Positions 45,825-58,950 of a stretch of 64,000 bases of DNA are shown here, in pieces; the first letter of the stretch is position 1, and each line of letters starts with the position of its first letter. A program made the position numbers and the translations under genes. The notes under the pieces are model-generated. The model had not been told where the DNA came from, did no database searches, and worked only from the letters and a program-made list of their open reading frames with translations. Origin of the DNA: Delia radicum (Eukaryota; Arthropoda; Insecta; Diptera; Anthomyiidae); the NCBI GenBank assembly GCA_021234595.1, contig CM037851.1:188412486-188476485 (forward strand), read 5' to 3'.

Positions 45825-46295
45825 CACATAAAAAATTATCAACCTAAAATATCAAATTAAAGATTTGATTTGAATTTAATTTGTTTCTAAACAAATATTT
45901 AATTGAATCAATAAGTATTGTTATTGACTTTTAAATATATAAATACATATTTTATTTTAGACGCAATTATCATATTATTTTTTCATACACTGTATGCATA
46001 AATAGAAAATTTTCAGTATAAAATATCAAATACATTTGAAGTTAACAAACAAAACAAGCACACACACAAACAGACTCAGCATTGCAAAAAACACACATAC
46101 CAACGTATAGATCACACACTTTTTTTGTGAGTATCATATTTTTTTTGTAGAAGTTATTTATAATTTTTTTTTCCTTCTTCATTTTAATAAAAGGTTTAAT
46201 TGATAGTATCAATGCCGTGATAGGTGCAAAATCAATTAAAATATTAATTAATTCAATACATTTTTTAATTGAAACCCGTTTTAATTTTTTCTGTG
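45825..46295 (+). mobile_element. MITE with CACA(G/T)AAAAAATTATC ends, copy 1
   Basis: Left CACATAAAAAATTATCAACC, right TTTTTTCTGTG, TA on both flanks. The body matches the dimer at 61451-62603 almost throughout (AGATTTGATTTGAATTTAAT, CACACATACCAACGTATAGA). Confidence 0.85.
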
Positions 46296-47181
46296 TACCT
46301 TGTTTGTGTGATAACTAGAGATGTCATAAATAGTGTACTCGAATACCGAATCTTTGTGGAATAGTTCTTAGATTCAGTTTCATATAAACTTGATATAAAA
46401 TTTACTTTAGATATAGACGAAATTATACTGAACCCTATTACTTCTTAGGTTTAAAAATCATTTTATACAGAAAAGTTTTATGAAAAATTAAATTTTTCTC
46501 AATTTTTTATATGAAAAATGCTGTTTTTTAAGCTATTTCCTTATAACCGAATAATGCTGCCGAATAGTTCCATTATTCGCTATTCTACCGAATAGTCAAA
46601 ACATGCACAATAAACCGAAAAGTAACCGAGTTATTTAACGTATTTTGGGTCGAACACATGCCATTGTTGACATACATTATTTTTACAGTATTTTTACGAG
46701 GCTCTTTTTTAACAATTTAACTCCGAAGATTTAAATAACTAAATATTTTTTTCTGTTTTGTTAAATGTACGTTGCTCCGATTTTTTGCCTATAAATTTGT
46801 TGTTAAAATTTTTTAAAGAGCGCTTCTTACATAAATTATTAGATTTAGTGGAGCCACGTGGATCAATATGGATTTTGTTAATTTTATCTTAAAGTACATA
46901 CCAAATACTTATGCGCATGTGTGCGTCAGAGGGAGCTAAAGAAGTGCTTACGAACAAAAATCGAAATTGTTTTACTTAACACCGAAACGTTAACTAATAT
47001 TATATAATTATATCTAAAATCACTTAGAAAATAATGTTGATATGGCACCACATATAAGTGAATATTCAAAGGGTGAGGCCTTATAAATTTCTATTTAATT
47101 TTGTATGGAACAATATATGGTTTAATCACATATTATAAAAAAAAAATATTATTGGTTTACATGTAGTAGTATATAATTATA

Positions 47182-47438
47182 CACACAGAGAAAAATTTGC
47201 TTTTTGCAAACTGAAATTCGGCTACTACGACTCAAATTCGGTTATTACGAATTTCAGACGGATGGAACAACTTGTCATTAGTTTGCACAACAAAGTTCGG
47301 TTAATTCAACTGAATTTTATTTGCAACAACTAAAATATTCAAAAATATAATGTTAATATCTTTGAACTAACTGAATTTATAAGTTGTTACAATTAATATA
47401 CTCTACTCTATTCGGTTGGCACTTGATTTCTCTGTGTG
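47182..47438 (+). mobile_element. MITE family with CACACAGAGAAA ends, copy 3
   Basis: CACACAGAGAAA at the left and TTTCTCTGTGTG at the right, with TA on both flanks. This is the best preserved of the three copies; orientation as at 5126. Confidence 0.9.
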
Positions 47439-48315
47439 TATGAACATTTATGTTGCATTATATATGAGCCCAACTCTATATTGTATATATAGTAATATGA
47501 AATCAGGTATATTGAGTACAATTGTATACAGGATCATATAAAATAATATATTGCTAGATATATCCATATATAATTTTTTTTAACAAACCAAAGCTATACA
47601 ATGAGATTCAAATATTTATGCAAAACCATAAATGTTTATATGACTATATAAATACTTATATTAAAATATTTAATTGTATAAATTTGTATCCAAATATATA
47701 AAAACTTTTTTACTTGGGTTATCACAAATGTGCTACACTCAAAACAAAGGAAATACTCATAATAAAAAATCAATATATATTTACAAACCAAAATAAAAGT
47801 ATGCATTTAAATCAAAACAGAACAAATAACTTGAAATCTAACACTTTTATAATAAAAAAGTATTACAATTGTTTTCCAAACAATTACCAACTTTGATGTA
47901 TTTATTCTATAGAAATTGCTGTTACTTCTGTTTCCAAAATAATCTCTTTAAGAGAACTTAATAGCATTGCAACTACAATTGCTAAATGTACAAAATACAT
48001 TTTACTATTATTTATAAGTTTAAGAACAATAACAAAAATAACAACTGGCATAAAAGTATCAAGCTGTAGCAACAACAATTGGCAACTTAAGAAACTTTTA
48101 GTGAAGACTTCAAAGTGAGTAAAGTTATTTACCATTGATCTTAGCATAGACATAAGCATTTCAGTTTTACAAACACCAACATAGCTATTCGACTTTATAT
48201 GTAGGCTGACCGATTATTGAATTGAAGAACAAGCTAGAGATATATGAACCATTTATTCTGAAAGTGTTATGAGTCCACACCGTCTCTATGCGGGGTATTT
48301 AAAATTGGCAAAAAA
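47439..48315. other. No gene seen
   Basis: AT-rich. The open frames at 47714 and 47902-48159 are low-complexity and unrecognised. Confidence 0.45.
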
Positions 48316-49521
48316 ATGCGCCAAATTAGTATTTTATTAGTACGAAAAGCAGCTGTGTCTGAAGAAATAACGAATATATTTAATAATATGATAGAGGAAA
48401 TGAGACATTCAAATGTACTAAAAGGGCACAAAATTATACCAATACCTAAAGGTATTAGAAGTAATAAGGTGCAGAACTATCGTCCGATTTCAGTTCTTTC
48501 AGCCGTTGATAAGATATTGGAGAAAGTTTTGTTTGAGCAATTATCAAGTTATCTTGAGATAAATAACATTATGTTTGATCGACAATTTGGTTTTAAAAAC
48601 GCACTGGAACTGAGGAAGCTGTTGTAAATGTGGTGGAGTATGTTTGTACTGGACTTGATGCTGGTTTTAAAGGAGTTGCAGGTGTTTTCTTTGATCTATA
48701 GAAAGCGTTTGACTTAGTTGATCAAGATATACTGGTAAACAAATTAGATTTCATTGGTTTTTCACAAAATGCTATTGAAGTTTTTGAAGATTATTTGAGG
48801 AATCGAAGACAATTTGTTCAAGTTATTGAAGTGTGTTATTGAAAAAGTGGCATGCTTGATGTGTTGTGTGGTGTGAAACAAGGTATCGTCCTGGACCCAC
48901 TGTTGTTTAGAATTAATATATGTAAATGATATGAAAAATAAAAAAATTTATGGAAAACTATTTATGTTCGCTGATGATGTCTGTTTTTTATACAATTATA
49001 AACACGAAAAAGTATTGCAAACACAAATCGAATATGACGCTGATATTTTGTCTGAATTTCTGAGGATTAACAAACTTATTTTAAATTCAGGGAAAACTAA
49101 ATTTATAAAGGTTAAGCCACATATTTTAAGGAACAATGAAGTTATAAGCGTACACATTGGTGATAATTTGATAAATGAGTCAGAGAGTGTTAAATATTTA
49201 GGAATTAATCTATTTCACAATCTAACATGGGAAAACCACATTAATCAGCTGAAATCTAAAATATCATCTGAAATTGGTATTTTGTATAAATTTAGAAACA
49301 AATTGAATCCGGAAACGAAAATTTTACTCTACAATTCCTTAACTCACTCACACTTAACATATCTCCCAATGATATATGCCTCTAAATCAAGCTCAGTAAT
49401 AAAATCGCTTCAATCAACACAGAATAAAGCTTTAAAGATCGTGTTTAATCTGCCGATGAGATTTAGTACTGTTGATTTATATAAAATTTTTGCAAAAACT
49501 ATAACCGCCATATCTTCTTAA
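48316..49521 (+). pseudogene. LINE reverse transcriptase relic
   Basis: The plus strand reads from KIIPIPKGIRSNKVQNYRPI (RT motif 1) through QFGFKN, then after a frameshift near 48605 GTEEAVVNVVEYVC, FFDL-stop-KAFDLVDQD (motif A) and LRNRRQFVQV, a stop near 48840, a damaged VKQGIVLDPLLF (for GVPQGSxLGPLLF), another frameshift, then KLFMFADDVCF (catalytic FADD) and the thumb to 49521 (VKYLGINLFHNLTWENHI). There are two in-frame stops and two frame changes. It is a different family from the LINE at 40745: motifs and C-terminal region do not match. No endonuclease or tail identified. Confidence 0.85.
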
Positions 49522-49764
49522 GTAAAATAACAAAAAGTATAATTTTTGGACTGTAGTTATATCTTGGTAATAGGAATAATTTATTGCAAAACATATTTAT
49601 TGTGATGGATAAGTTTTTGAGATTCACTGTTAACCTATTTTGGTACATATTACCGTTACTACGCAACGAAATAAATTGCTAAAACAACATTTTGAGTATT
49701 TTTTCGTATCAAACACGTGTCACAAATTTCACTGCAAAAAAGCTTAGGCCGGTTTGAGGGTTAA

Positions 49765-50312
49765 ATTGAAAGAAAAAGGGACTTCACATATCCCCACAAA
49801 AAATAGTCCAGCGGCGTTAAATCGCAATATCTTGGAGGCTAATTCACGGTTCCGAAACGTAAAACTATGCGGTTACCAAACGTTTCCTTCAATAAATCAA
49901 TTGTGGCCTGAGCTGTGTGATATGTTGCGTCGTCTTGTTGAAAAGACAGCTCCAGCACATCATGGTTGTTCAATTGATGTAATCATGGCTCTATAGCGAT
50001 CCTGTTCCTGTGCACGATGGCGGATAGACTGATTGGGGTCTTCGTCTACGCTACGCTCTACAGCAGCAATAACTTCTTTTGTACGCACTGTACTACGTCT
50101 CTGTGGATGCATATTATCATTTAAAGCAAACGTGTGCGAAAATGTTCCATAGTTAATCGAATTAACTGCTCTGATAAACGATTAGTTTGACCGTAAAATG
50201 GACGTAGTGCGCTATATGTATTTCGAACAGAACCACGATTTTCAAAATAAATTTGCACGATTTGAAAGCGTTGTTCAGGCGTCAGTCTATTCATGTTGAA
50301 ATGCCAAACCAA
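49765..50312 (-). pseudogene. DD41D mariner transposase, internally deleted relic
   Basis: Starting at the right, the minus strand has an N-terminal helix-turn-helix region (NRLTPEQRFQIVQIYFENR, LRPFYGQTNRLSEQLIR), a linker with IRHRAQEQ, then, after loss of the first catalytic region, DRYRAMITSIEQ and the second catalytic block FQQDDATYHTAQATIDLLK. A stop replaces a residue before PPRYCDLTPLDYFLWG. The second and third Asp are again 41 residues apart (counting the stop), so this is the same DD41D group as 37181-37798, but a different, older copy. No terminal inverted repeats recognised. Confidence 0.85.
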
Positions 50313-50395
50313 ACTAAAGATAAATCACTTGACAGCTGACAAAATGGCCGCCAGTTAAAAAAGTGTTGCCAACTTAAAGTTCAATACCTGTATAA

Positions 50396-51692
50396 AAACA
50401 CCCTTTTTAAATAAATCTGCTAACTAAATGACAAGTACATGCCGTTTTAAACTCAATGTTATGAAATTCAAGATATAAAAAACATTTGGTATATCAGCAA
50501 CACTTTAGCCAATTGTTTTTTCCATTTTGAGAAGGTATACAATATTGATCATTTTTTAATGAAATGAGTTATTATTTAATTGGAAAATAATTAAATAATT
50601 AAACAATTAACAATTTCTAATTTAATTAGCAATTTTCGTTGATCGTTCAGCAATTGAAGTTAGTGAATCGGTGGTTTCCGTGATTGAAATGTATTTTTAT
50701 TTTTTTGTGTATTGGTAAGCTTTTTAACTCGCAGTACACCTACCAAACGATTTTTTCTGTAAACAAATGATCATAATCAAATTGTATGTTAGGCTTCATT
50801 TTAAAATCCCTATAATTAATATAAAATGTTTATAGAATTGTAAAAAAAAAAGTAAAATAAAATAATTGGTCACCCTAATAATATCTCCTTACCAATAGAA
50901 ATTGTATATAATATAGTGCATACCAATACATTGAGATAAACCCACATAAACACTTAATATAGTATGTCAGTAAGTGAGCACAACAATTCTTTTCCAGCAC
51001 ATACTTAAAATAAAACAAATACAATGTTACCCTACTATTTTACTTTTATGATTACTACGGTACGTACATGCATACAAATAGCATACAAAAATTCACTTTC
51101 ATGTTATTCTGGCCACTTATTTACACTAACCTATAAAATGTATAAAAGTTTTGTGTTGAGAGTGAAGGTGTGTCCTAGTCTGTATATCTTAACAACAAAG
51201 TAACACTCGTAAACTCTTTATATAAAAAAAAAAAACTTTTTTATTGTTTTTGTTTTCTTGAAAAAACAGAAACAATAGAGAAAAAGTTACAAATAAAAAT
51301 TAAGACAATTAAATCCACAAATAATAAAAACTTGAAGTAAAAGAAAAGATCCATTGTAATAAGTCTTGAAGTTGACTAGGTTGGTATTTTCATTGTTTTT
51401 GGATGCTTTTGTTATGTGTTTCATTTATTTTTTCCTTTGTATTTATTTTATTATTATATCATATTTTAAATTGGTCAGGTAAATGGCGTCCGGTAAGTAG
51501 CGTTACCAGATTTTTTTTTTTATCAAAAAACTGAATAATATCCCAAATTCTTTAAAATATATATGTATATTACAGTTAAATTTAAATTTGTTGACTTAGA
51601 TTACAAAGAGTAATATAGTATTAAATAATTGTAAAATATAATATATTGTTCAATAATCGTAATTAAAAAAATATATATATTTTATTGCGTCA
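50396..51692. other. No gene seen
   Basis: AT-rich, no supported frame or element ends. Confidence 0.5.
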
Positions 51693-53584
51693 CACAGAGG
51701 AGTATTTGGCCTGAAAAGCTGGCCAAAAAGGCAAAACTGAATTTTAAGAAATCTTAAGAACTAAGTACGCAGCTCGACAGACAACAATATTTTACATTAT
51801 ATTGTACATTTTGAAGACTTTTAGTTGCGATTTGTAGCTCTGAGACCCTGCTTAAGTCAGGAAAGTGAAGAAAATTATATGAGATTTAAATGTTTTTTTT
51901 CGGTTTCTGGATGTTTTTATGATATTTTTTTGCGGCTAAAAGAATAAAAGTTTAACAAAGATAATAATCTTTTTCGCTGAAAGGTTTGATCAAAAGTTAT
52001 TTAAAAAAGAAAAAAAAATTTAAAATATGTTGAATATTCATGTTGAAACAATTCGTTCAAAAGCTAAAAAAAAAACAAATTATACACTTTTTTTTTGCAA
52101 AAAAAGGAAAAGAAGAGATTTTTAAAAGTGAGGTTAGCATGTCTACGAATTATGTTTGATACCACAATAAAATTTGGAATCTCTAATTTTAGAAACCAAA
52201 AAAAAAGTGTGCGCAAGTTTGCGCCATTATTTTTGACGATTTTTTTTAAATTTTCACATTTCTTCTATTTTTGACACCGATGATGCAGCTAATGAGGATA
52301 CACATACGACATAATAATTAGTAAGGAATTTTTATTAGTTTAACTTTTCCGTTTATAAAGTTATAAATAATATAAAATAAATATAATAAAGCCATTTTTC
52401 ATAAAAAAAATACTGTTTTATAAGAGCCTTACAATTTTCAATTTTTTTTTTAATTAGACTGTAAATCATATGTATGTATGTACATTACACTTTTTTTGGA
52501 CAACATTCTCCCCAGGGGTTTTCTAATGGCAAATATTGTATTAATGATAAAAAAATCTATTTCAGTTCAATTTGGTAAAAAAACCTTGCGCACCGACAGC
52601 GATTTCTAAAATGCCTTTAATATGTATTTTTTTAATTTTTTTTAATAACAATTTTTTTAAAATATGGTTTATACATATGTAAGTAAGCAAATTTTTAAGA
52701 AAACTATTCCATTGACTCGAAAACGGACTTTACTATTGATATCAGCATGCCTTAATTATATAGATGTGATGGTCAGACGTTGAGGCATCAAAAAAAGTTT
52801 TTTTTTTAACTTTGTTTGATTCAAAACTTTAACGCGTTTGGTGCGGAACCTTTTTTAACGATAGCGAAAAACTAAAAACTCAGTTCTTAATATTTGTCCA
52901 TGCCCTACACGATTTTGTCTAGGGAGATTTGATATTTGCAAAAAATGCAAAAAGTTATCACCCTAATGTACATACAGTCTGTCAAGAATGAGTTTAAACC
53001 TTTAAAATCAACATTTGTTAATTGAGTTTTGCGATTTATGCAACTTTTATTCCTTAGGAATGTGGCTTTTAGAAAAATCTTAAAAATTTAAACTTTTTGG
53101 TTCTTAAATTTTTTTATTGCATTTTGAAAACACAAAATTTGACGAATTTTGCATGTAATTTTTTTTTCGCCATTAAATTTTTAATAACTCCAAAATAGTA
53201 ATAGATATAAAATAAATGTGTATGTTTAGTTTAAGCAGAATTTTCCGGTGCACCTTCTGATCCTCCTGCTATTAAAATCGGAGAACACGTTTTCAAGTTA
53301 TGGCAAAATATATAAGGCAACCCAACGATTTAGGGGGTGAAGTATGCCACGCCTTTAAAAGAAAATCCTTACGTACTTTAGAAAAACGGAAAACAGATTT
53401 GAATTAAGGACATCAAAATCCATATAGTCCACATACTTTTATTTCGCAGTGTAATTTTTTTAAAATCTGCCACTAGACTTTTTATATCATACTACACCTT
53501 AAACTATCAAAAAACTAAAACTTTTAATTCAAAAAACACGTTTAATAATTTTGGCCAGCTTTTCAGGCCAAATACTCCTCTGTG
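51693..53584. mobile_element. 1.9-kb element, 35-bp inverted repeats, 5-bp TSD
   Basis: The first 35 bases, CACAGAGGAGTATTTGGCCT and on to GCTGGCCAAA, are repeated without mismatch in inverse at the right end. CGTCA flanks both sides (51688-51692, 53585-53589). CAC ends with a 5-bp duplication are compatible with a Transib-type transposase, but no coding remnant confirms it. The interior is AT-rich with frames shorter than 60 codons. Confidence 0.85.
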
Positions 53585-54122
53585 CGTCAGCTAAAGAGTT
53601 AATTTAACTGATTTTAAAATGTATATTTCGTAAAGCATGTATATTTCCCATAGTCACGAAAATAAAAACCCTGTGAAATAATAGTGATGACATGTCATTG
53701 CTTTTCCGACTACCAGTAATGACTCCAATTTACTCCCGCATTACTTTAATAAAAATAATAATGACTAACTAATAACTACCCGACGAAAAAGGTTCGGATA
53801 TAATCATATATTACTACATATAGTATCACATATAAATAAACTTCACATCACATCTGATCCGAAATATGGCATAAATAAGCACAATCTAATCACATATACA
53901 ATGGTGGCCACGAATTTAAGACACGACATGTGTCGAGCTTAGTTATGGTAATTTTTACAACCCTGCAATATCAAATTAGATTTTGTTTATTTTTCAGTGT
54001 ACCCTGTAATGGTAAGAAAAAGTACCGTTGTTTAGTTTTGTGTGTCTTTATATTTTGTTGCTATTTTTTATTATATTATTGTAAAAACGTACGTTTGAAG
54101 CTGGCCACAAATTTAAAGACTC

Positions 54123-56722
54123 CATGAAATAACCCCCCAGGAAATAACTCCCCGAAACAGAAATTAAATTAGTCCTTAAAAATGTATATAGAAGACAACA
54201 ACAACGACATTTTGGGGAGTTATTTCCACTTTTGGGGATTTATTTCCTTTTTTTATTTGGGGATTTATTTCGTAATGAAATAAGTCCTCAAAATTTCAAA
54301 ATTAAATAATTCCCCAGTAATTATTTTTGGGGAGTTATTTGGCTTTCTATAAAATTTAAACAATTGACTTGGTGAAAGAAAATATTCTTCAACCGCAAAG
54401 ACAATATTAAATGGATACAACATTTAAAATTGTTCCGCAAGGATGTTTTAACAAGCTATTAGTAATTCATATTGAATACTTTGAAGAGTTAAAGTAAAAT
54501 AATTATTTTGTAAATAAAATTAATATGTTCGATAATAATTTTTAGATCTTTCGGATGTTTTTCATTTCGTTGGATAAAAAACAAATGAAATATATAGTGC
54601 ACTGCTGCATTTTTTCGATTTGTACTCAGCTGTGTTTGTAACCGACTACGAACACGGAATGAGCAAAACAATTAATTTGGTTTTCCCCCGAGCAAAAACT
54701 GTGGGATGCTGGTGAGTGTAAACTAATAGCTATATCTTTATAATTTTTTATTTCTCTAGTATTTATATTAGTCCAACAAGTATTTATATTAGACCAACAA
54801 TTCGCGCGAATTTGTCATTGTCAACCGATCTACACTGAGAAAAAATTTTTTCTACACCAAAAATATTTTTGGGTGCCTATACTATTATTGGGCTTAAAGA
54901 AATTTGAGTTATTTTTAAGTTGAAGACTATATTCAGGTTTACATTTAAAAATATCTGTTTTGGAAGTACAAAAATTATGTGAATTAAAAATATATGAACT
55001 TATATCTATAGGTACAATTTTGAGTTTAAAAATGGGGACTTATTTCGTTTCAAATGAAATAAATCCCCTAAAAATTGGAGGTTATTTCATACCCGATTGG
55101 GGATTTATTTCATTTCGTTGGGGTTTTATTTCATTTTTAAAATTGGGGTATTATTTCATAAGGAAATAAAATCCCATTTTATGATAGTTTTTCATGGCTC
55201 TATCAAACCAAAAATGAAATAAGGCCCAAAAAATTTCTAATAAAAAAAATTTGGGTCTTATTTCATTTTTAGGGGCTTTATTTAATTTTTTTTTTTGGGC
55301 TTTATTTCATAATGAAATAAGGCCCCAATATGAGAAATGAAATAAGTCCCCAAATAATATTTTTGGGGCGTTATTTCATTTTCTTAAAAATCAAAATTTT
55401 TAAGTATTATAACACAGTGCAACACGAAAAAAAAATAACCATATACGGACACCACTACGTGATAAAAGACTAAAAAACAAAGACCCGTGTCTCCCAATTT
55501 TTCCCAAAGTCATCTCCTTTTTTGTTTATTTTCGCAAAAAAGTGATCATTTTCTCAGGCTCATATCTTGCAAACCGTTCAGAATTTCGATTTACTCTCTA
55601 TGGCAAAGTTGTAGCTCTTGTCATAAAGAACAAAAATTGCACACATATAAAATCAAAAAAACTTCACCTTCCAGATCAAAATCGCAAAAAACTTAAAAAA
55701 ATTCGATTTTTTTACCTTTTTTCCCGTGTACAGGTTTATATGTTCTAGAAATTTGTTTATTGAGATCTTAGGTAAGTTTTTGTAGTTGATTGTTTCCTTG
55801 AATTTTGAACGGTTTGCTACCTATGGACCTGAACACGGGAAAAAAGGTAAAAAAAAATCGAATTTTTTTAAGTTTTTTGCGATTTTGATTTGCCATAGAG
55901 AGTAAATGGAAATTCTGAACGGTTTGCAAGATATGAGCCTGAGAAAATTATCACTTTTTTGCGAAAATGATACCGATGCCCCAAATCTTTGGCGGCCCAT
56001 AAACAAAAAAAGAGATGACTTTGGGAAAAATTGGGAGACACGGGTCTTTTTTTTTTTAGTCTTTTATCACGTAGTGGTGTCCGTATATGGTTATTTTGCC
56101 ATGACTTAAAAAATTACACACAGTGTAAGCAAATCAGCGTTATAATTACTGCATGAATTATCAAGTTATTAATGTAAATAGTTATTTGCTATTAGTAAGT
56201 GAGATTATACCGTGTAGTAATTTTGAAGTTTCTTTTATGTGGCACGCAGAAAAAAACGATTAAACGATTTATAAATTTAGTTTTATTTTGTGATATACTA
56301 CTAAAAAATATTAAAAAAAAACTGTATTGATATACTAAATATTATTAATCTTTTTATTTTAAAAAGGCTGAAAAATAAATCGCGCGATTTTTTTTCAGCC
56401 TTTTTACTATATATTAATTAGGAATTAAGAAATATTTTAAAGTAATATATAATTTTGTTTTTTTTTTAATTGGGCCTTATTTCATTTACTAAATGGGGCT
56501 TTACTGCATTATGAAATAAAGTTTCAAAATTACGGTGTTATTTCATTTTATTTTGGGGTTTCGTTTCATTTGGTTGGGGGTTTATTGCATTTTTTTTTTG
56601 GGGGTATTGCTTCATAATGAAATAAAGCCCCAAAAAATCGGACGTTATTTCATTTTTGATTTGGGGACTTCATAGAGCCGTTTTTGTTTTGGGGGGTTAT
56701 TTCCTGGGGGGTTATTTCATAG
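54123..56722. mobile_element. Foldback cluster built on GAAATAA..CCCC repeats, copy 2
   Basis: The left end ATGAAATAACCCCCCAGGAA mirrors the right end TTCCTGGGGGGTTATTTCAT. A second pair, GGCTCTATCAAACC near 55196 and CATAGAGCC near 56670-56678, suggests one family member inside another. The core 56129-56460 matches 32081-32700 of copy 1 but lacks the GC-rich insertion. A CAC-ended palindrome (55413-56125) is nested within. About 2.6 kb, no coding capacity. Confidence 0.8.
55413..56125. mobile_element. CAC-ended palindrome, 713 bp, TAA duplication
   Basis: CACAGTGCAACACG at the left, CACACAGTG at the right, TAA on both sides (55410-55412, 56126-56128). The empty site is visible in the related foldback copy near 32081 (TAATATAAGCAAATAACC without insert). 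Most of the element is one large inverted repeat: CATATACGGACACCACTACG and TCAGGCTCATATCTTGCAAA recur in mirror image near 55915-56090. Confidence 0.85.
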
Positions 56723-56842
56723 AGCCAATTTAAAACATATTAGAAATATAAAGTGATTGTTTAGTGTTTTTGAAGCTAAAGGGTAAGTAATGAATTTTTT
56801 ATTCCATTTTATGTTGTGATACATCAAAATATGTAGTTAGAA

Positions 56843-57552
56843 ATGGCCAAAGGTACTTGGAGTTTCGAGCGAAAACTGATCCAACAAATGAATATTGATG
56901 GAAAAACAGTAATGGAGATTTCCAAGCTACTTAAATGTTCCAGATCCAAGATTTACAACTCCCTGGAACATATCAAGCAACATGGTACCACCAAAAATGT
57001 CAAACAGCAACCTAGAGCCCAAAAAACTACTCCCAGGGAGGATAGCCTAATTTATAAAACACCTGTTAAAGTTCCTTTCACGAGCTCAAGTAAAATTAAA
57101 AATGAGATTTCATCAGATTTTGGCATTAATATATCGTCCAGAACAATAAGAAGACGCGTGAATGAGAAAAACTTTCGTAGGTGTATTCCACAACGTAAAT
57201 CACTTGTGTCAAAAAAAAAATATTAAATACCGACTAGCGTTTTCAAGAGAACATCTCAATAAGCCGATGACATTTTGGAAAAATTACCTTAAGCACACTT
57301 CACGACTAGTGAAGAGTTGCTTAGAGGAAAACAATATCAATGTTCTGAAGTGGCCATCTCAATCCCCGGACCTCAATCCAATTGAGAAATTGTGGAATGA
57401 TGTTGAGGAGCATGTACGAGCAGTAAAGCCAAAAAATTTGAGCGATTTATGGGAAGAAATTCAAAAGCTTGGTATGCCCTTCCAAAGGTACGTTGTATGA
57501 CATTAGTTGAAAGTTTACCCAGGAGATGCGCTGCTGAGATCCAAAATTAAGG
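56843..57552 (+). pseudogene. Tc1-type transposase, deleted and frameshifted
   Basis: The frame from ATG 56843 gives an N-terminal homeo-like DNA-binding region (MAKGTWSFERKLIQQMNIDG, VMEISKLLKCSRSKIYNSLE) and a second helix-turn-helix (SSRTIRRRVNEKNFRR). A frameshift in an A-run near 57215 leads to YRLAFSREHLNKPMTFWKN, which is joined directly to KHTSRLVKSCLEENNINVLK. The region with the first and second catalytic Asp is therefore deleted. The third acidic motif remains (SQSPDLNPIEKLWNDVEEHV). A last frame change near 57470 gives ALPKVRCMTLVESLPRRCAAEIQN and a stop. Typical Tc1 length would be about 340 residues. Confidence 0.9.
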
Positions 57553-57845
57553 CTTTCGCACCAAATACTAAGATTGTTTTATGAAGCTGAGCTTTACTTT
57601 TTTGAATTAAGCATTTATTTTGGCTATGTCCTAAATTCATGACCAGACTAAAACCTGTATTAATCTGTATAATATGTAAATAAAACTTACTAACAAAATA
57701 TAGTTAACAAACTGTTGTTAATTTTTTTTCATAACATTACAAGTATCTTTGAAAAAATAACATGGATCTAAAATTTTTTCGATAAGTAAAAATGATCAGA
57801 AATATATAAGTGAAATGTCGTGTCTTAAATTCGTGGCCAGCACTG

Positions 57846-58414
57846 AAGCGTTTCTATCAAACATGATCAAATTATATATAATTGTATACAATTTTATCTA
57901 ACAAGTTTTTAATTAAAAAACAAATTAAAAATGTTTCAGAGATTAGTACTTTTAATCCAATTAAGTACTATTTGTAATTCATTTATAAAACATATATTTA
58001 TATATTTTTTTAAAATTACATATGTATATATTTTTTCTGAACCTACAGTTGCAACATATAATAAAATTAAAACGCTAGGTAAAAGAAAAAAAAAAACAAT
58101 ATATATCGAGAAGAAATAAGCAGTAAACTTGTATTAATAAGATATTTTTTATGAAGGATATGTCTCCCTATTACGTACTTCAGCAATTTCAGATTGTTTC
58201 AAAGAACTATTTTGTTAAACACAAAACATGATCAGTGTTATCGAGTTAAACGCAAGAGTTGGGTGTTTCATTTGTTTAAGCAAGCCGTTTCCAACGCTCT
58301 GTTCTAAAAACCTGAACTGATTTTAAGAGAGTGTCGAAAAATTGGTTAACAGTGGTAGTTTTAGTTTATTATTTTTCATGCTTTTAAGCAATTTTAATTA
58401 AATTTTGAGGATAA
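57846..58414. other. No gene seen
   Basis: AT-rich. The frame at 57931-58119 is low-complexity and unrecognised. Confidence 0.5.
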
Positions 58415-58639
58415 CACTGTACAACACAAAAAAAAATTACAAGGTCCGACCTATAAATTTTGATAGAAGAGACAAAAAAAAGACACGTGTATCGGCGTTT
58501 TGAAAGTTTACATCTGGGTTTCATTTTAGGGGGACGTAAAGTTTCCCCCAAATGCATATTTTGTATTGTCAATCGGCATAGAAAATCGAGTAAAGCTTAC
58601 GTTTAAAGTATATGGTGTGTTATGTAAAATGTTACGGAG

Positions 58640-58950
58640 AACATTTTTGTAGAATATGTTAACCCTCTAACTCCTCAAGGTAAGGGTATTTGTTGTCCTT
58701 CTTTTAAAAAAGAGCAAAAACACCATTAAAACAGGGATTTAAGGGGTTAAAATGTTAAAATTTTACTATAAGTCCCTGAATACACCAAAATCAAACATTT
58801 TTGTAGAATATGTTAACCCTCTAACTCCTCAAGGTAAGGGTATTTTTGTCCTTCTTTTAAAAAAGAGCAAAAAACACCATTAAGGGGTTTAAATGTTTCG
58901 CAAAAATATTCGCCGTGAAATTTTACTATAAGTCCCTGAATACACCAAAT
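58640..58950 (+). repeat. Tandem repeats in the left arm (about 2 units)
   Basis: Units of about 155 bp beginning ACATTTTTGTAGAATATGTT at 58642 and 58798, with CTCAAGGTAAGGGTATTT and ACTATAAGTCCCTGAATACA. They are the mirror image of the repeats at 59390-60020. Confidence 0.85.

Larger units (their letters stand above)
53899..57845 (+). mobile_element. Tc1-like transposon opened by a foldback insertion
   Basis: Ends CAATGGTGGCCACGAATTTA and TAAATTCGTGGCCAGCACTG are inverted repeats that continue through AGACACGACAT. TA precedes the left end; the right TA is lost or mutated. A decayed transposase lies in the right half. The foldback at 54123-56722 splits the 5' untranslated region. Without that insert the element is about 1.35 kb. 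Confidence 0.85.

Noticed and set aside
49754..49996. 80-codon plus-strand frame
   Set aside because: Antisense shadow of the DD41D mariner relic.
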